The notes below the pieces were generated by a model that saw only the letters and a program-made list of their open reading frames with translations, did no database searches and had not been told where the DNA came from. Shown piece by piece: positions 49,512-59,732 of a stretch of 64,000 nt of DNA. The translations under genes were made by a program, and so were the position numbers. How positions within the stretch are numbered: position 1 is the stretch's first letter; each line of letters opens with the position of its first letter. Source of the stretch: Heterobilharzia americana (Eukaryota; Platyhelminthes; Trematoda; Strigeidida; Schistosomatidae); NCBI GenBank assembly GCA_944470555.2, contig OX104132.1, positions 20,097,755 through 20,161,754 on the forward strand, read 5' to 3'.

Positions 49512-52067
49512 ATGGCAGCTTGTTTGATTTCGACAAAACCACATGTTTTTTCAACTTGCATCATTGTCAGTCTTGCAAATCAGAGGTAAAACAAGTGACG
49601 TGAAGTAAAACCCACTTGCTAAGCTGACACTTTTTTCTACCTACTCCCTTATTATGCCATTAGAGGGGTCGAATTTCATTATGAATATAGAATACTCTAA
49701 AGTAGTTATGCATCTGGATGTTAAAAAGACAATAAATTTCCCGAAATCCTAGTACCGAATCCTTTTCGTTTCGCCTTTTAACACCCATTTCCGATACGCA
49801 TGAATAAATAGAGCCCATTGTGGATAAAGCCTAAATGACCTCTCTAACTTCCATTTATTGACAGTATCCGTACTCATGAAAAACCTCATTTCTGTAACAT
49901 CTTCATTGGTTTGTTTCTGAATGTATCAATAACCAGATGAACTACTGAAAGTACACCCCCTTACAACTTGTTAACTAACAGGACAGTAAGGTAAGTTAGT
50001 TGAATTCTCCCTTCTTTGACACCTTGGTTAAATATTGTGTCGCTTAGATATCTAACGACAAATGAATGGATGAGAAATTGGATTACTTAACTAGACATAT
50101 CAGTGAATGATGACCAGAGCAATGTAATCCCACTCCTCCTCATAAAAGTCGGTATTTAGGGATTACTTGGTAACAAAATGATAGAATTCAGACTAATTTT
50201 GTTGACATTAAGTTGCTCAGATCGAATCACTTGTTTCGTTGATATAAATCCATGAAAAAAATTGCCGAAACGGGAAAGGATTGATTGTCAACTTACGGTT
50301 ATTTGGTGTACCTAGAAGTATTCAATCAAACGCTGATTAGAATGTTGAAGAAACTTAAAATAGACTATCTAATAATACCATACCTTTAAGGGAACATACC
50401 AAACATTTCGACTGTATACGAAGCTCAGTGGTGAATGTAGTCGGATTTTCTTGGGTGTTTCAACTTCCAGCACGATTAACATACCTACAAACTCCATAAT
50501 GTTATCTACTGGGTCCCTATTCTAAGCACACCGTTAAGTGTGAACTAATTCTTGTCAAAAAAGTTAAATCATGATGAATAGTCTTCAGCTGGTGCATTGC
50601 AGTAGTCATCATAAGAGAAGCTGGATTTTGAGAGATATTCCCAAGCAAGTATTATCAATATGCATGACATTACAAGTATGGAGATATCAGCAGCATATTA
50701 TAAAATCTACTGTGTCTTCCCAAAGTAACTATCCATCTTCTCATAGGCCTAAAGTGGAACAGTATAAGCTACTATGTAATGTACTCATACCTTCATAAGG
50801 TATCTAATGTTTGCAAAGCGCTGTAGTTGGAGAAGTTTGTAAAATGTCAGTCTGTAGTATCTTGACTTCTTGAAGTTACTCAAATTTTACAATTTTAACA
50901 CGAATGAAAGTAGGCTATCTCTTCTAGGAATAACTACTAATAAACCTAAGTACTGCTGTCTTAAATAATGATTTATGGACTCCTATCTGTAATTCTGAAT
51001 TACACATTCTCTAGTAAGCTAGACCAGATGATTACTAGGGTTAGTTCAGATTAAATTTGCATGAGGTGGGCCAGCATACAAAGTTAAAAGCCACAAATTC
51101 ATATTTAAAAGCTAGACAACCCGAATACACTCCTGAACTGAGTTCTTATCTGCTTACTAATGAATCTAGTGATCGTTCACGATATATGAATTAACACTGA
51201 AACAACGTTAATCTCAACAAACTTCAAAACAAATGTATACTGGGTGAACAGTGTTACAACACACAACAAGGTTCTTATCAACAGCAGAACCAATTATTGA
51301 TGGACAACAAGCACTGTTCAACTCTCATAAAATATCATAAACTTTATTACATATATACTAAGCAAGGCGGTATTAAAATAACAAGTCAAGATCTGAATAT
51401 GATACTGACAAACAGTATGAGTACTTTTACCATATAACATGTAAACATTCCCTTTTATTTGTTTTACTCTTTCATAACACAGTATTAAAAGGTTGAAATG
51501 TTGGAAACAAACTGTTGGAGTACTTTATGTGAAGGTGAATTAGGCAATGGAAGATATGGACTTTCACTTCTGATGTTCGATTTCAAGTAAAGTCTTTACT
51601 CAAAACTCAATAAGGTACCCACATTTTGTAATTTTCAGGTTACATACTTCAATCTTAAACTATTACACTTAGGCAAAAAATCATTTTGTTGGCCACAGTT
51701 GAACACAGCAAATTTGTTGATATCCCTAATCATAAAATACATAACTAGGACTTTCTGTTTAAAGGGGAATATATTCCCTTGTATTCAAGAGTGAATATGA
51801 AGGACTAAGTCATGAAACTAGTTCATGAACTTTGGTATTTTTGCTGTCACATGACATAACAAAATCCAGAAGCTCAAAGAACATGAAACCACCAATATGG
51901 TCATTGTATAAGAGCTTCATACCTGACATAAGGCTTATCTGCCTCTCAATGAATGGAGATACACATTCTATACGAACCTTTTAATTCATTTACCCATCAC
52001 GTTAAACACAACAAGTGTTTACGTTATCATTCTTCTTCCATAATAGAAGAGTGAATAATGAGGAATT
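49512..52067 (+). repeat. segmental duplication, copy 2
   Basis: This is the second copy of 46725-49281, offset by 2787 bases at its start and 2786 after the one-base indel. Its right end runs straight into the Penelope-like element at 52105. Confidence 0.95.
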
Positions 52068-52104
52068 TTTTTGAATTAATTACTTTTTTTTTATTTCGTA
52101 ATCT

Positions 52105-52517
52105 GTTCATTTGGGTCACTTCATTATTTGCTTGATTTGTTTTCAAGCGCAATCTATTTCCATTGTCATATCATGATATGTCAACAACCTTCACACTTCT
52201 TCCGTATAGTTCTACCTTTCACGCCTTCTTTGTGGTACGGGTTATAGGATTTTCCATATAACAGTAACAGATGTTGAGTCATTGCTGTTGCCTGTTTTAG
52301 ATGTTGATTCGATAAATTAGTATTCAGTTATCAATCTCTCCCTCCACTCTACTATGCTAGATTTCGGGATTTTCACCTTGTCACATCCCATTGTGTGGTT
52401 CTGTTTGATTGCATGCATAGCCATGGTCAAGCTTATTTCTAAATTCCTTATCTGACTGGGGTCTACCAATTCTGACCCAGCTACGTTTGTGTGCTTGGAT
52501 AGTCTTTTTTTTTATTC
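52105..52517 (-). mobile_element. Penelope-like element 3' end, left arm of an inverted pair
   Basis: On the minus strand: a unique junction segment (ccaagcacacaaacgtagct), then the GIY-YIG-like remnant QIRNLEISLTMAMHAIKQNH, then TMGCDKVKIPKSS, WRERLITEY, a stop, and FIESTSKTGNSNDS in the same frame. The non-coding tail with tcatgatatgtcaacaac follows. The matching inverted copy is at 53362-53790, with the same junction segment. It is closely related to 37893-38290, but homology to that copy begins only at cagataagg. Confidence 0.6.
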
Positions 52518-52721
52518 AACTACTTTAGCCTTGATATTTGAGCTGATGACGTTTGAAAAGTATTCGATGAACCAAATTTTTCTCTTACTGTTTTTTGGTG
52601 TGATTGCAATTCTGCGTTGACCTTACCGTATTGCATTTTCCAGCCTCTGTTTGCATATGGGCTACCACTATATGGATGACTCGATATTGCCTGAATGTTT
52701 ATGGTGATAATTTTTTTGTAG

Positions 52722-52872
52722 CCGGCAGAATAATCCGGAACACGCCTTTCGTTCTGTTTCGGACTCTTCAGCTGGGTGCACGTGGATTCCAGTGAGTGGT
52801 GCCGTGCCCAATGAGACTCAAACCTAGTACCCATCACTTCTAACGCCAAGTCAGACAATTTGATCCACTTAA
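52722..52872 (-). mobile_element. Sm-alpha-type SINE (minus) with hammerhead
   Basis: On the minus strand a worn tRNA-like head (B-box-like aggtttgagtctcattggg) precedes a hammerhead-like region at 52780-52727: CCCAGCUGAAGAGUCC, loop, GAAC, GAAA, a stem III segment and a UUC cleavage site before CGGAUU. CUGANGA and GAAA are both present. Stem II has one mismatch, so activity is doubtful. It is paired head to head with the next SINE. Confidence 0.75.
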
Positions 52873-52939
52873 ATCAGAGGAGAATTATAAGCAAATCAAG
52901 AAATATTAATAACTAGTACCTTTGGAACAGGAAGTAGCC

Positions 52940-53110
52940 ATCGTACCTCAGTAGCCCAGTGGATGATGCCTTGTCGTTTGAAGCGATGAGTTCAAGATCC
53001 GAGTTTCCGCGTGAACAACATCATTCACTGGGATGCAGATACATCCAGCTGACGAGTCCCAAGTTGGACGAAACTTGCATTCTGGTTCTTCTGCAAGCCC
53101 CAAACAAGTA
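52940..53110 (+). mobile_element. Sm-alpha-type SINE (plus) with hammerhead
   Basis: A tRNA-like head (A box tagcccagtgg at 52952-52962; B-box-like gagttcaagatcc near 52989-53001) is followed by an intact-looking hammerhead core and a short tail. It is the right half of a head-to-head SINE pair nested inside the inverted Penelope-like pair. Confidence 0.82.
53041..53095 (+). ncRNA. hammerhead ribozyme (SINE-encoded), near-complete core
   Basis: Stem I 5' side is catccag. The conserved CUGACGA is at 53049-53055. Stem II pairs GUCC (53056-53059) with GGAC (53066-53069) around loop CAAGUU. GAAA is at 53070-53073, and the stem I 3' side tctgg follows. This is the type I arrangement known for Sm-alpha ribozymes. 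The weak points are stem III (cttgcat instead of a self-complementary cgcgcg) and the cleavage triplet, AUU in place of GUC. AUU is permitted by the NUH rule, but the stem III change probably reduces or abolishes self-cleavage. Confidence 0.7.
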
Positions 53111-53361
53111 AATTAGCAGATTTATTCTCCTTAATTGGATCGTCAGAAAAATATAAGGAATATCACTAACGAAGAAGGCATGTCAGAGACATAGCGTTGG
53201 ATTCTGAATAAGGCTCGGATTACAGTGGTATTCAAAGCGATAAACTTACTTAGAAATAAGCTTTGTAGTTGAAAAGACTCAGAATAACTTATTTTACAAA
53301 ATCCATTGGAATGTTTGTGAGGTCAAATCCAAAGGCCAATTTTGTCGAATAAAAAATCAAT

Positions 53362-53790
53362 AAGACTATCCAAGCACACAAACCTAGCTGGGTCAGAATT
53401 GGTAGACCCCAGTCAGATAAGGAATTTAGAAATAAGCTTGACCATAGCTATGCATGCAATCAAACAGAACCACACAATGGGATGTGACAAGGTGAAAATC
53501 CGAAATCTAGCATAGTAGAGTGGAGGGAGAGATTGATAACTGAATACTAATTTATCGAATCAATATCTAAAAGAGGCAATAGCAATGACTCAACATCTGT
53601 TACTGTTATATGGAAAATCTGAAAACACATACCACAAAGAAGGCGTGAAAGGCAGAACTATATGCAAGAAGTGTGAAGGTTGTTGATACATCATGATATG
53701 ACCATGGAAAATAGATTGTGTTTGAAACCTAATTCAGTAAATGATGAACTAACTCTGAGTAACTCATCTAATAAATCAACTAAAATGGAA
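53362..53790 (+). mobile_element. Penelope-like element 3' end, right arm of the inverted pair
   Basis: In plus orientation: ccaagcacacaaacctagct, the GIY-YIG-like remnant QIRNLEISLTIAMHAIKQNH, TMGCDKVKI, then a frameshift or stop. The family tail follows, through gattgtgtttgaaacctaat and catctaataaatcaact. It mirrors 52105-52517 with about 840 bases between. The shared junction segment implies one arm was copied from the other or both came from a dimeric template. No reverse-transcriptase part is present. Confidence 0.6.
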
Positions 53791-54209
53791 GTTCTTTCTT
53801 CGTTGCTTCGGGAAATAAAATATTCATGGCTATAGAGAATGTTCAGCGAAGTTATGATTTGTAACGTTTGATGTTATATATTCTTATGCATCAGTATTTT
53901 TTTAAAACTGTTTTCAAGAAAAAATCTTATTCGATACAATCGTGTGTAATACGTAGATATAGATGTAATATCTTTCTGCTATTTCAGGGAGGGGAAGTTG
54001 AGGGCGTGTTCTGTATAATAGTAGTAATTAATTACGAACGCCTTGCTGGTCTGAATTTATAGAAGATCCTGTCTTATTCTTTATACGTGGTTATCCCTCA
54101 CCATACTAACCACTTTTCTTCAGTATTATGGTGTCTGATTAGATTTCCTTAAAACGAAAGCACATGAAACTGGCAAGTATCCGATGACCGTCAATATATC
54201 TAACCCGGT
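53791..54209. other. unique AT-rich DNA
   Basis: No feature was supported. A frame at 53868-54062 is short and unrecognised. Confidence 0.35.
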
Positions 54210-54402
54210 CTTTCAGTGTATCAGGCATGGGCTGAATATCTTATTAGTACGGTCTCTGACTGCAGCACTGTTTACTGCATTTTCGAATTTACTAGGAGAA
54301 ATCAGTTTCATCACGGTCAGAGAAATTCCTTGCCGACGAGTGCTAACAGGCATGAAACCTACATCTAGGGCTCCAAGTCGACTCCCTCCAACCAACTAAC
54401 AT
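54210..54402 (+). mobile_element. second-type tRNA-derived SINE with degenerate hammerhead
   Basis: The element resembles a different tRNA-headed repeat, with a worn head (ggtctctgactgcag), a B-box-like ttttcgaattta, and an ending aagtcgactccctccaacca. A hammerhead relic lies at about 54327-54378: CCGACGA for CUGACGA (one base changed), GUGC pairing with GCAU, then GAAA. The G+C content stands out from the flanks. The open frames on both strands here (54184-54399 plus, 54395-54213 minus) are by-products of this repeat rather than genes. The family link is from memory of schistosome repeats and should be checked. Confidence 0.5.
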
Positions 54403-56504
54403 CAATCAAAGTGCACTGCCATGGCAAGTCCTCTATTTTGGAAGTCACAGTAAAATTCAATCACCGCTTGACCAAACAACAAAAAGGTGGTTGCTCTTCA
54501 GCAATCCTTCACTGTGAAATTTCATTACATTTTGCTGGATCACAGACAAGTTTCATGTCATCAATGGCGAATTCTTCTAAAAATTGTATCATTCTCAATG
54601 ATGTATGAAATTCGATTTTTCAGAGAAGTATAGATGTGGAAGCACACAGCAAATTAACGGTGGAACTTACTGCTTATTTCAACCAAGAGAAGGCAGAAAA
54701 ATAAAGCACCAACAGAAAATGTATTCATTATGTTTAAGAGACGTTTTGCTTGTCACCTGAACACTTCAGTTCGTTAAAACTTTAAAACTATGAATATATA
54801 TAAATTCTAGCCATATTTTTTTAACTGAAGTTTGTTTAGTGTAGAGTTATTTGGAATAAACTAATGTGTCGCTTTTGGTTTAAACGTACACACGATCAAA
54901 TTTCAATGGAATTGTTGTGGAAAAACAAATAAAGAACAACTGTGTCTACCTGGTAATCTTTGATATCTTTTCTCTTTACGCGCATTTCAAATGGAACAAA
55001 AGATCATATTTCGTTAATTTACAACCATGTAAGACAAATAAATTTTTTTGACGATTACCTGTGTAAATATGAAGAGATCTATGCAGTTCATTAGATGTGA
55101 AATGAAGTTAGATTTCTTACCATTATTCTGCATATTTTGCAGATTGTACTTGTACTCACAAAAGCCTACGTCTTACGAAATGTTCACCATTGAATGAATA
55201 CAGTTACATGAATAGTTATAAAAGATATGTCAGCATGTGTGTAAGCCTTCTGAAACTAAAATCCTTTGTCATATCTTCAAATCACTTCAATGCATCCCTT
55301 ATCCACTGAGCGCATACTTCATTTCAATTAAACAATTTCACTTTATTCATTACCTTTCGCATCTCTTACCATCTGGATATACCTGTACACCTTCTTCTGC
55401 TCTTATGATCAAGTAGTATACCTTATCATTTTTGAGATGACTGAGTGTTCAAAATTCATCTTGTAACATTTGTGCAGGAAAATTTATATTTTACCTGACC
55501 AATCGGTCCAATTATTTTTGAGTAACTGCATGAAAATATAAGACATCCTACAAGTATTTTAATGATACTGCTTTTCAAAAACCAGTTAATCCTCATTAAA
55601 GCATGACTAATATACATTATAAATGGTAAGCACACTTCTCCATTCCTAACCTAGACGGCCTGATGAATGAAAATCTCCTATTGTGATATAGTGATATTTT
55701 TCCCAAAAGAAGGCAGTTATGCGTTTGACATGGCCTTTGGAATTGCCGCCATCAGAGACTTTATTAGGGTGCAAATTTTGAAAATTTTGGATTCTGATGC
55801 AGTAAGAGACTGATTGTGGATGCTGCTTAGGAGATAATCTCGAAGATAACATGGTTCCATACTTTTAAAAACTGAATTGGTTCGAAATGTGTTATTTTTG
55901 GGTTAAAACCACTTTCAAATATGAATTTGGGTAAAACTTTCTGTGGTAACTGTTCTCCTTTCCTCTGCAACTGAAAAGTTGTAAATGTCCTTAATCTTGA
56001 TAACTAATAATTAATAAACATAAGCAACCTAACGTAGCCTCCCAGTAACTCGAAGTTTGTCATCGATAGATGTCGACTAGTAGACGAAAATAGTACACAA
56101 AATTGGGACTTGGAGAATCCCAAACTGCAAGTACCAAGGTATTTAAAGTGAAAGTTATTCTTATTTGATCGTCAGAAATGTTTTTCAGTTATTTGCATGG
56201 GAACCAAAGTAGTCTTTTTTATCGAAGTTCAAGTACATTTCAAGAGGTATGGTAGTTTTGACGAAGCAGAAACAAGCTATAATATAACCAGTATAAACAC
56301 ATTTTTTATTTTACATCATTCTGATTTAGTCTAATATCTGAGAGCCATTTATCCACTGGCTACTTGGAACAGAAAAAGAAGCTATTTGTTAATAACTTCA
56401 ATGAAATGCAACATTTAAATGCAAAGGACTACTACAACGTGGAAAATGTGTTCACATTCACTCTCCACAATAAATTTAGCAATTCAATAATCGCTGAAGA
56501 GCTG
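54403..56504. other. unique AT-rich DNA
   Basis: No gene or repeat was recognised. Short frames (54411-54608; minus 55852-55646) have no known motif. Confidence 0.4.
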
Positions 56505-57000
56505 AGTTTATTCCATTTGAGTTGATTTATTAGATTTATCGCATAATGGAACAGTATTATTTGTTGGATAATGTTTCAAACACGATTTATTTTCTGTAGT
56601 CACATCAAGATAACTACTCAGCTTATATAATTCAAGTTTTCTTGCCTCGTTTGTGACACAGATAGTAGGATTCTCCATATACCCAGAATAGGTGCTTACT
56701 CATTTCTGTGACATGTATGTGATGTTGATTAGACAAACGAAGATTCGATTATCAATCAGTCAACACCAAACACATGCAACAGAAATGACTCAGTATCTGT
56801 TCCAGATATGTGGGAAATCCTACCATCTACATCAACAAGAAGGGGAAGAAATTAGAACTATATTAAAGATGTCTCAAAGCTGTGTAGTTATCTTGATGTG
56901 ACTATAGACAGTAGATTGTGTCCGAAACGTAATCCAGTAAGTAATACTGTCCTACTGTGTGATGTATCTAAAAAGTCAACTGAAGTAAAATTACACTTTA
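56505..57000. repeat. inverted dimer of Penelope-like tails
   Basis: The left arm (56517-56700) is the reverse complement of the right arm (56790-56990). It starts ttgagttgatttattagat and contains tagtcacatcaagataacta, which pairs with tagttatcttgatgtgacta on the right. Each arm matches the non-coding tail of 53362-53790. The centre is a short stretch around gttgattagacaaacg. The right arm encodes the 69-codon frame 56692-56901, which is not a recognised protein. The RNA would fold into a long hairpin. Confidence 0.7.
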
Positions 57001-59720
57001 CCACAGTTTTTGTATCAATAAACTGAGTTCATATTAGCAAATGACAAAAGTGGAAAACTAGACGAGATGGCAGCTGACTAAACTGACTGAGCCAATGTTG
57101 AGTAAGAATTTGAAAAACTCAGATCGCCACACAAAGTGAAGTAGATATATAATTACCAAGATGAATTACATAGTATTCAATCTTGGCGACAATATAATGA
57201 AGAATTATACAATGGATACGAAATATTTCCACAAAAGCTAAGCTGTTAAACGAGATAGGAATTATGAAAGACAAAAAACATTTGAGAGAAGATTCTAAAA
57301 GTGCAATCAAGTCTAATCGACTAGTTCTAAAATTTTGTCACACACGATCAACTTGCTCATTACTCAAGAACTATATAGTCCACATAGATATTTCCCTGAT
57401 ACCCATCTGTGGCATCAACAGTCTTCCTTATAAAGGCTAATTAACCACGATCACAAAGTGTGAACTGACGACATATACTACTGTAAGTCTGTCTAGCTAG
57501 GAATACACACAGTGATTATTTCGGAACTACATACTATATTTAGTAGTACATTCTGTTAGGATCTTATCACGATTGCTGAATTTTTCTCTATATCAAGTGG
57601 ACGAAATCTTTAGCTAGATGACTTACAGGTTTTGTTTTTTAAAATCCAATTTGTCTAAATCTTTTTGTCGCAGTTTATGCATAGGGATATGTTTTAGATT
57701 GTTGGCATAGTGTCATACAGACAGCTTTAGTTAAAAATCTATACGGGACTTTATATAATTAATTTGGCATAGTTTCGTACTGATGGATAATTAAGCTGTC
57801 TGAGATAGCCTCGGTTCAAAAATCTGATATTTGCAAAACAACACAGACATGTCAAATGATCTGGTCAGAAACCTAACAATCATTTTTCCATTCCATTTCA
57901 GTTTGATTTTGGCTCACGTGAAAAATGTGCCTTGGTGGTGATATGATAAATAAAATATATTTAATTAAACAACATTCATAGTCTACTTAGTCAAAAGTCC
58001 TGGTAGTTAGAACGGAATAAGGACTCGGTTGATATTTAGATCCCGGAATTTATATTCTAGAACAATAATTTGGTAACCTTTGGTTGTGACTACGCTGACA
58101 TCTTGATCTTTCAACTTCATTTACATCGTCCTTTATGCTGCATAAAACCATCAGTGTAGATTTCATGGGAATAATTTTTCTTACGTGTCTGTCACCCAAG
58201 TACCTTGCTGGGAACAGATTGAGTTCAAGACAGTTTCTCACTTAGATCGGTACTCTGAACTGTCAAAATCACACCATACTTATGTTAGGTGACGTTATGT
58301 CATATGTGCTGAGGGTTAATGTCTTACAATTATTCACTCAAGCCAACAGGTTTCATGTACCTTGATTGCTTTAATCTAGAGGTCACGGTAGTTATAAAAA
58401 GTGTTTCTCCGCTATTGAAACTTTCCAAGGGTTTTTAACTGATAATGATATCCAAAAAGTAACTAACTTATGGAAAAGAGGGCTATTAATGGCCACCCTG
58501 TTAAATACTTTCCGCAACAACTTAAACAGCTGAAATTAGACTCACAATAGCCGAAATTGAATAATTCAGTCCGGATGTTTGGGGAAATTTAAGGATTCCA
58601 AAATAGACTTCATCACAAATCGATATCAGATGCAGAATCATTGAAAGCCACGGAGCACTAGACAGTTGTATCACCCTAATATGGATCTTCCTATCATATG
58701 ACAGTCATGGTTCACCTGTCTATTTATCTCTGTCAATCTCTTTGTCTCTCTCTACCCACTTATTTATATGCATCTCTTTCTTTCTATCCTTCTTATTTAC
58801 TGATTTTCAAGTTGGATTTTCGTGCTTTTTCTCATTAGTCCCCGGGGGACTTTTAATGGTCCCGAATTCCCTTCGTCTCATATTCTCGGTACATTTTTAT
58901 ATAAGTAAAATAATTATTTAACTTGGATTGAATTTCACAGCTGAAGAATTTCCAGCCTAAATTATTCTAGAATAAAAGAAGTTATTTCATTATTTCACAC
59001 CTTTTTTGATACCTCAATGCTTAAGACTGACTTGTTTTTTTCCCATAGGGATCAAATCATATAAAGCAACTTATGTATGCAATGCACTAAGTACATGTAA
59101 GTCATGAATTATTTCTAATAAAATGATGAAATGCTGTGACTATATACTGTACGTTTATCAACAGCAGCTAGATATATAATTTGAAATGATAAATTTCACT
59201 GGAAAAACAATTTTTCTCACTCGGAATCCATACTTCATAGTATTGTTTCTTTACAGCTTGAGTGGAGAGGAGTTTTGCAAATAGTATTCGTTTTTGGAGT
59301 CTGGTCACCACTCGGTTATCACTTTATCGCTGGCCTCACTTTCTCGAGGGATGTTAGATATATTGTATTAGCTGAGTTCAATTAAGAAATAACTGTTAAC
59401 TTTTTGAAGTGTAAAAAGTCTCCGTAAACACTATGTGCTCAAATCTGGTCAAGAGGTCATCGTAGAATGGCCTGACTGTTTGTCTGAAAAGTGATATCAT
59501 CCTAGGCAGCAGCATTAGCAAAACTTGCTACACAACTTCTATCTACTGTAAATATTTGCCTGGGGGCAAACTTGTTGAAACAAATAATGATAAGCTTTAC
59601 AGCCCACAGCAAGTTAATCAGTTGGAATTGAATGTGCATTCTGAACCCTAGTTGGGTGAATTGAAAAGTAAAATGATCAAATCACTAAAAGTCTGGTTTT
59701 ATTAAATTTAATGATAGTGT
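57001..59720. other. unique DNA with a pyrimidine-rich tract
   Basis: No gene was recognised. 58720-58800 is rich in C and T on the plus strand (ctctttgtctctctctaccc). A perfect 14-base palindrome, gtccccgggggac with its flanking base, lies near 58840. Neither points to a function. Confidence 0.4.
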
Positions 59721-59732
59721 ATTTCTATGGGA
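59721..59732 (+). repeat. target site duplication, left copy
   Basis: The 12 bases atttctatggga occur here and again at 61676-61687 at the two ends of the RTE element. Confidence 0.9.

Noticed and set aside
54184..54399. 71-codon plus and 60-codon minus frames as genes
   Set aside because: Both fall inside a tRNA-derived SINE-like repeat; the GC-richer repeat sequence leaves frames open.
58835..58855. 3' end of another RTE copy (cattagtcccc...)
   Set aside because: The first bases resemble the family's 3' end, but homology stops after a few bases; the palindrome gtccccgggggac is a chance-sized match.
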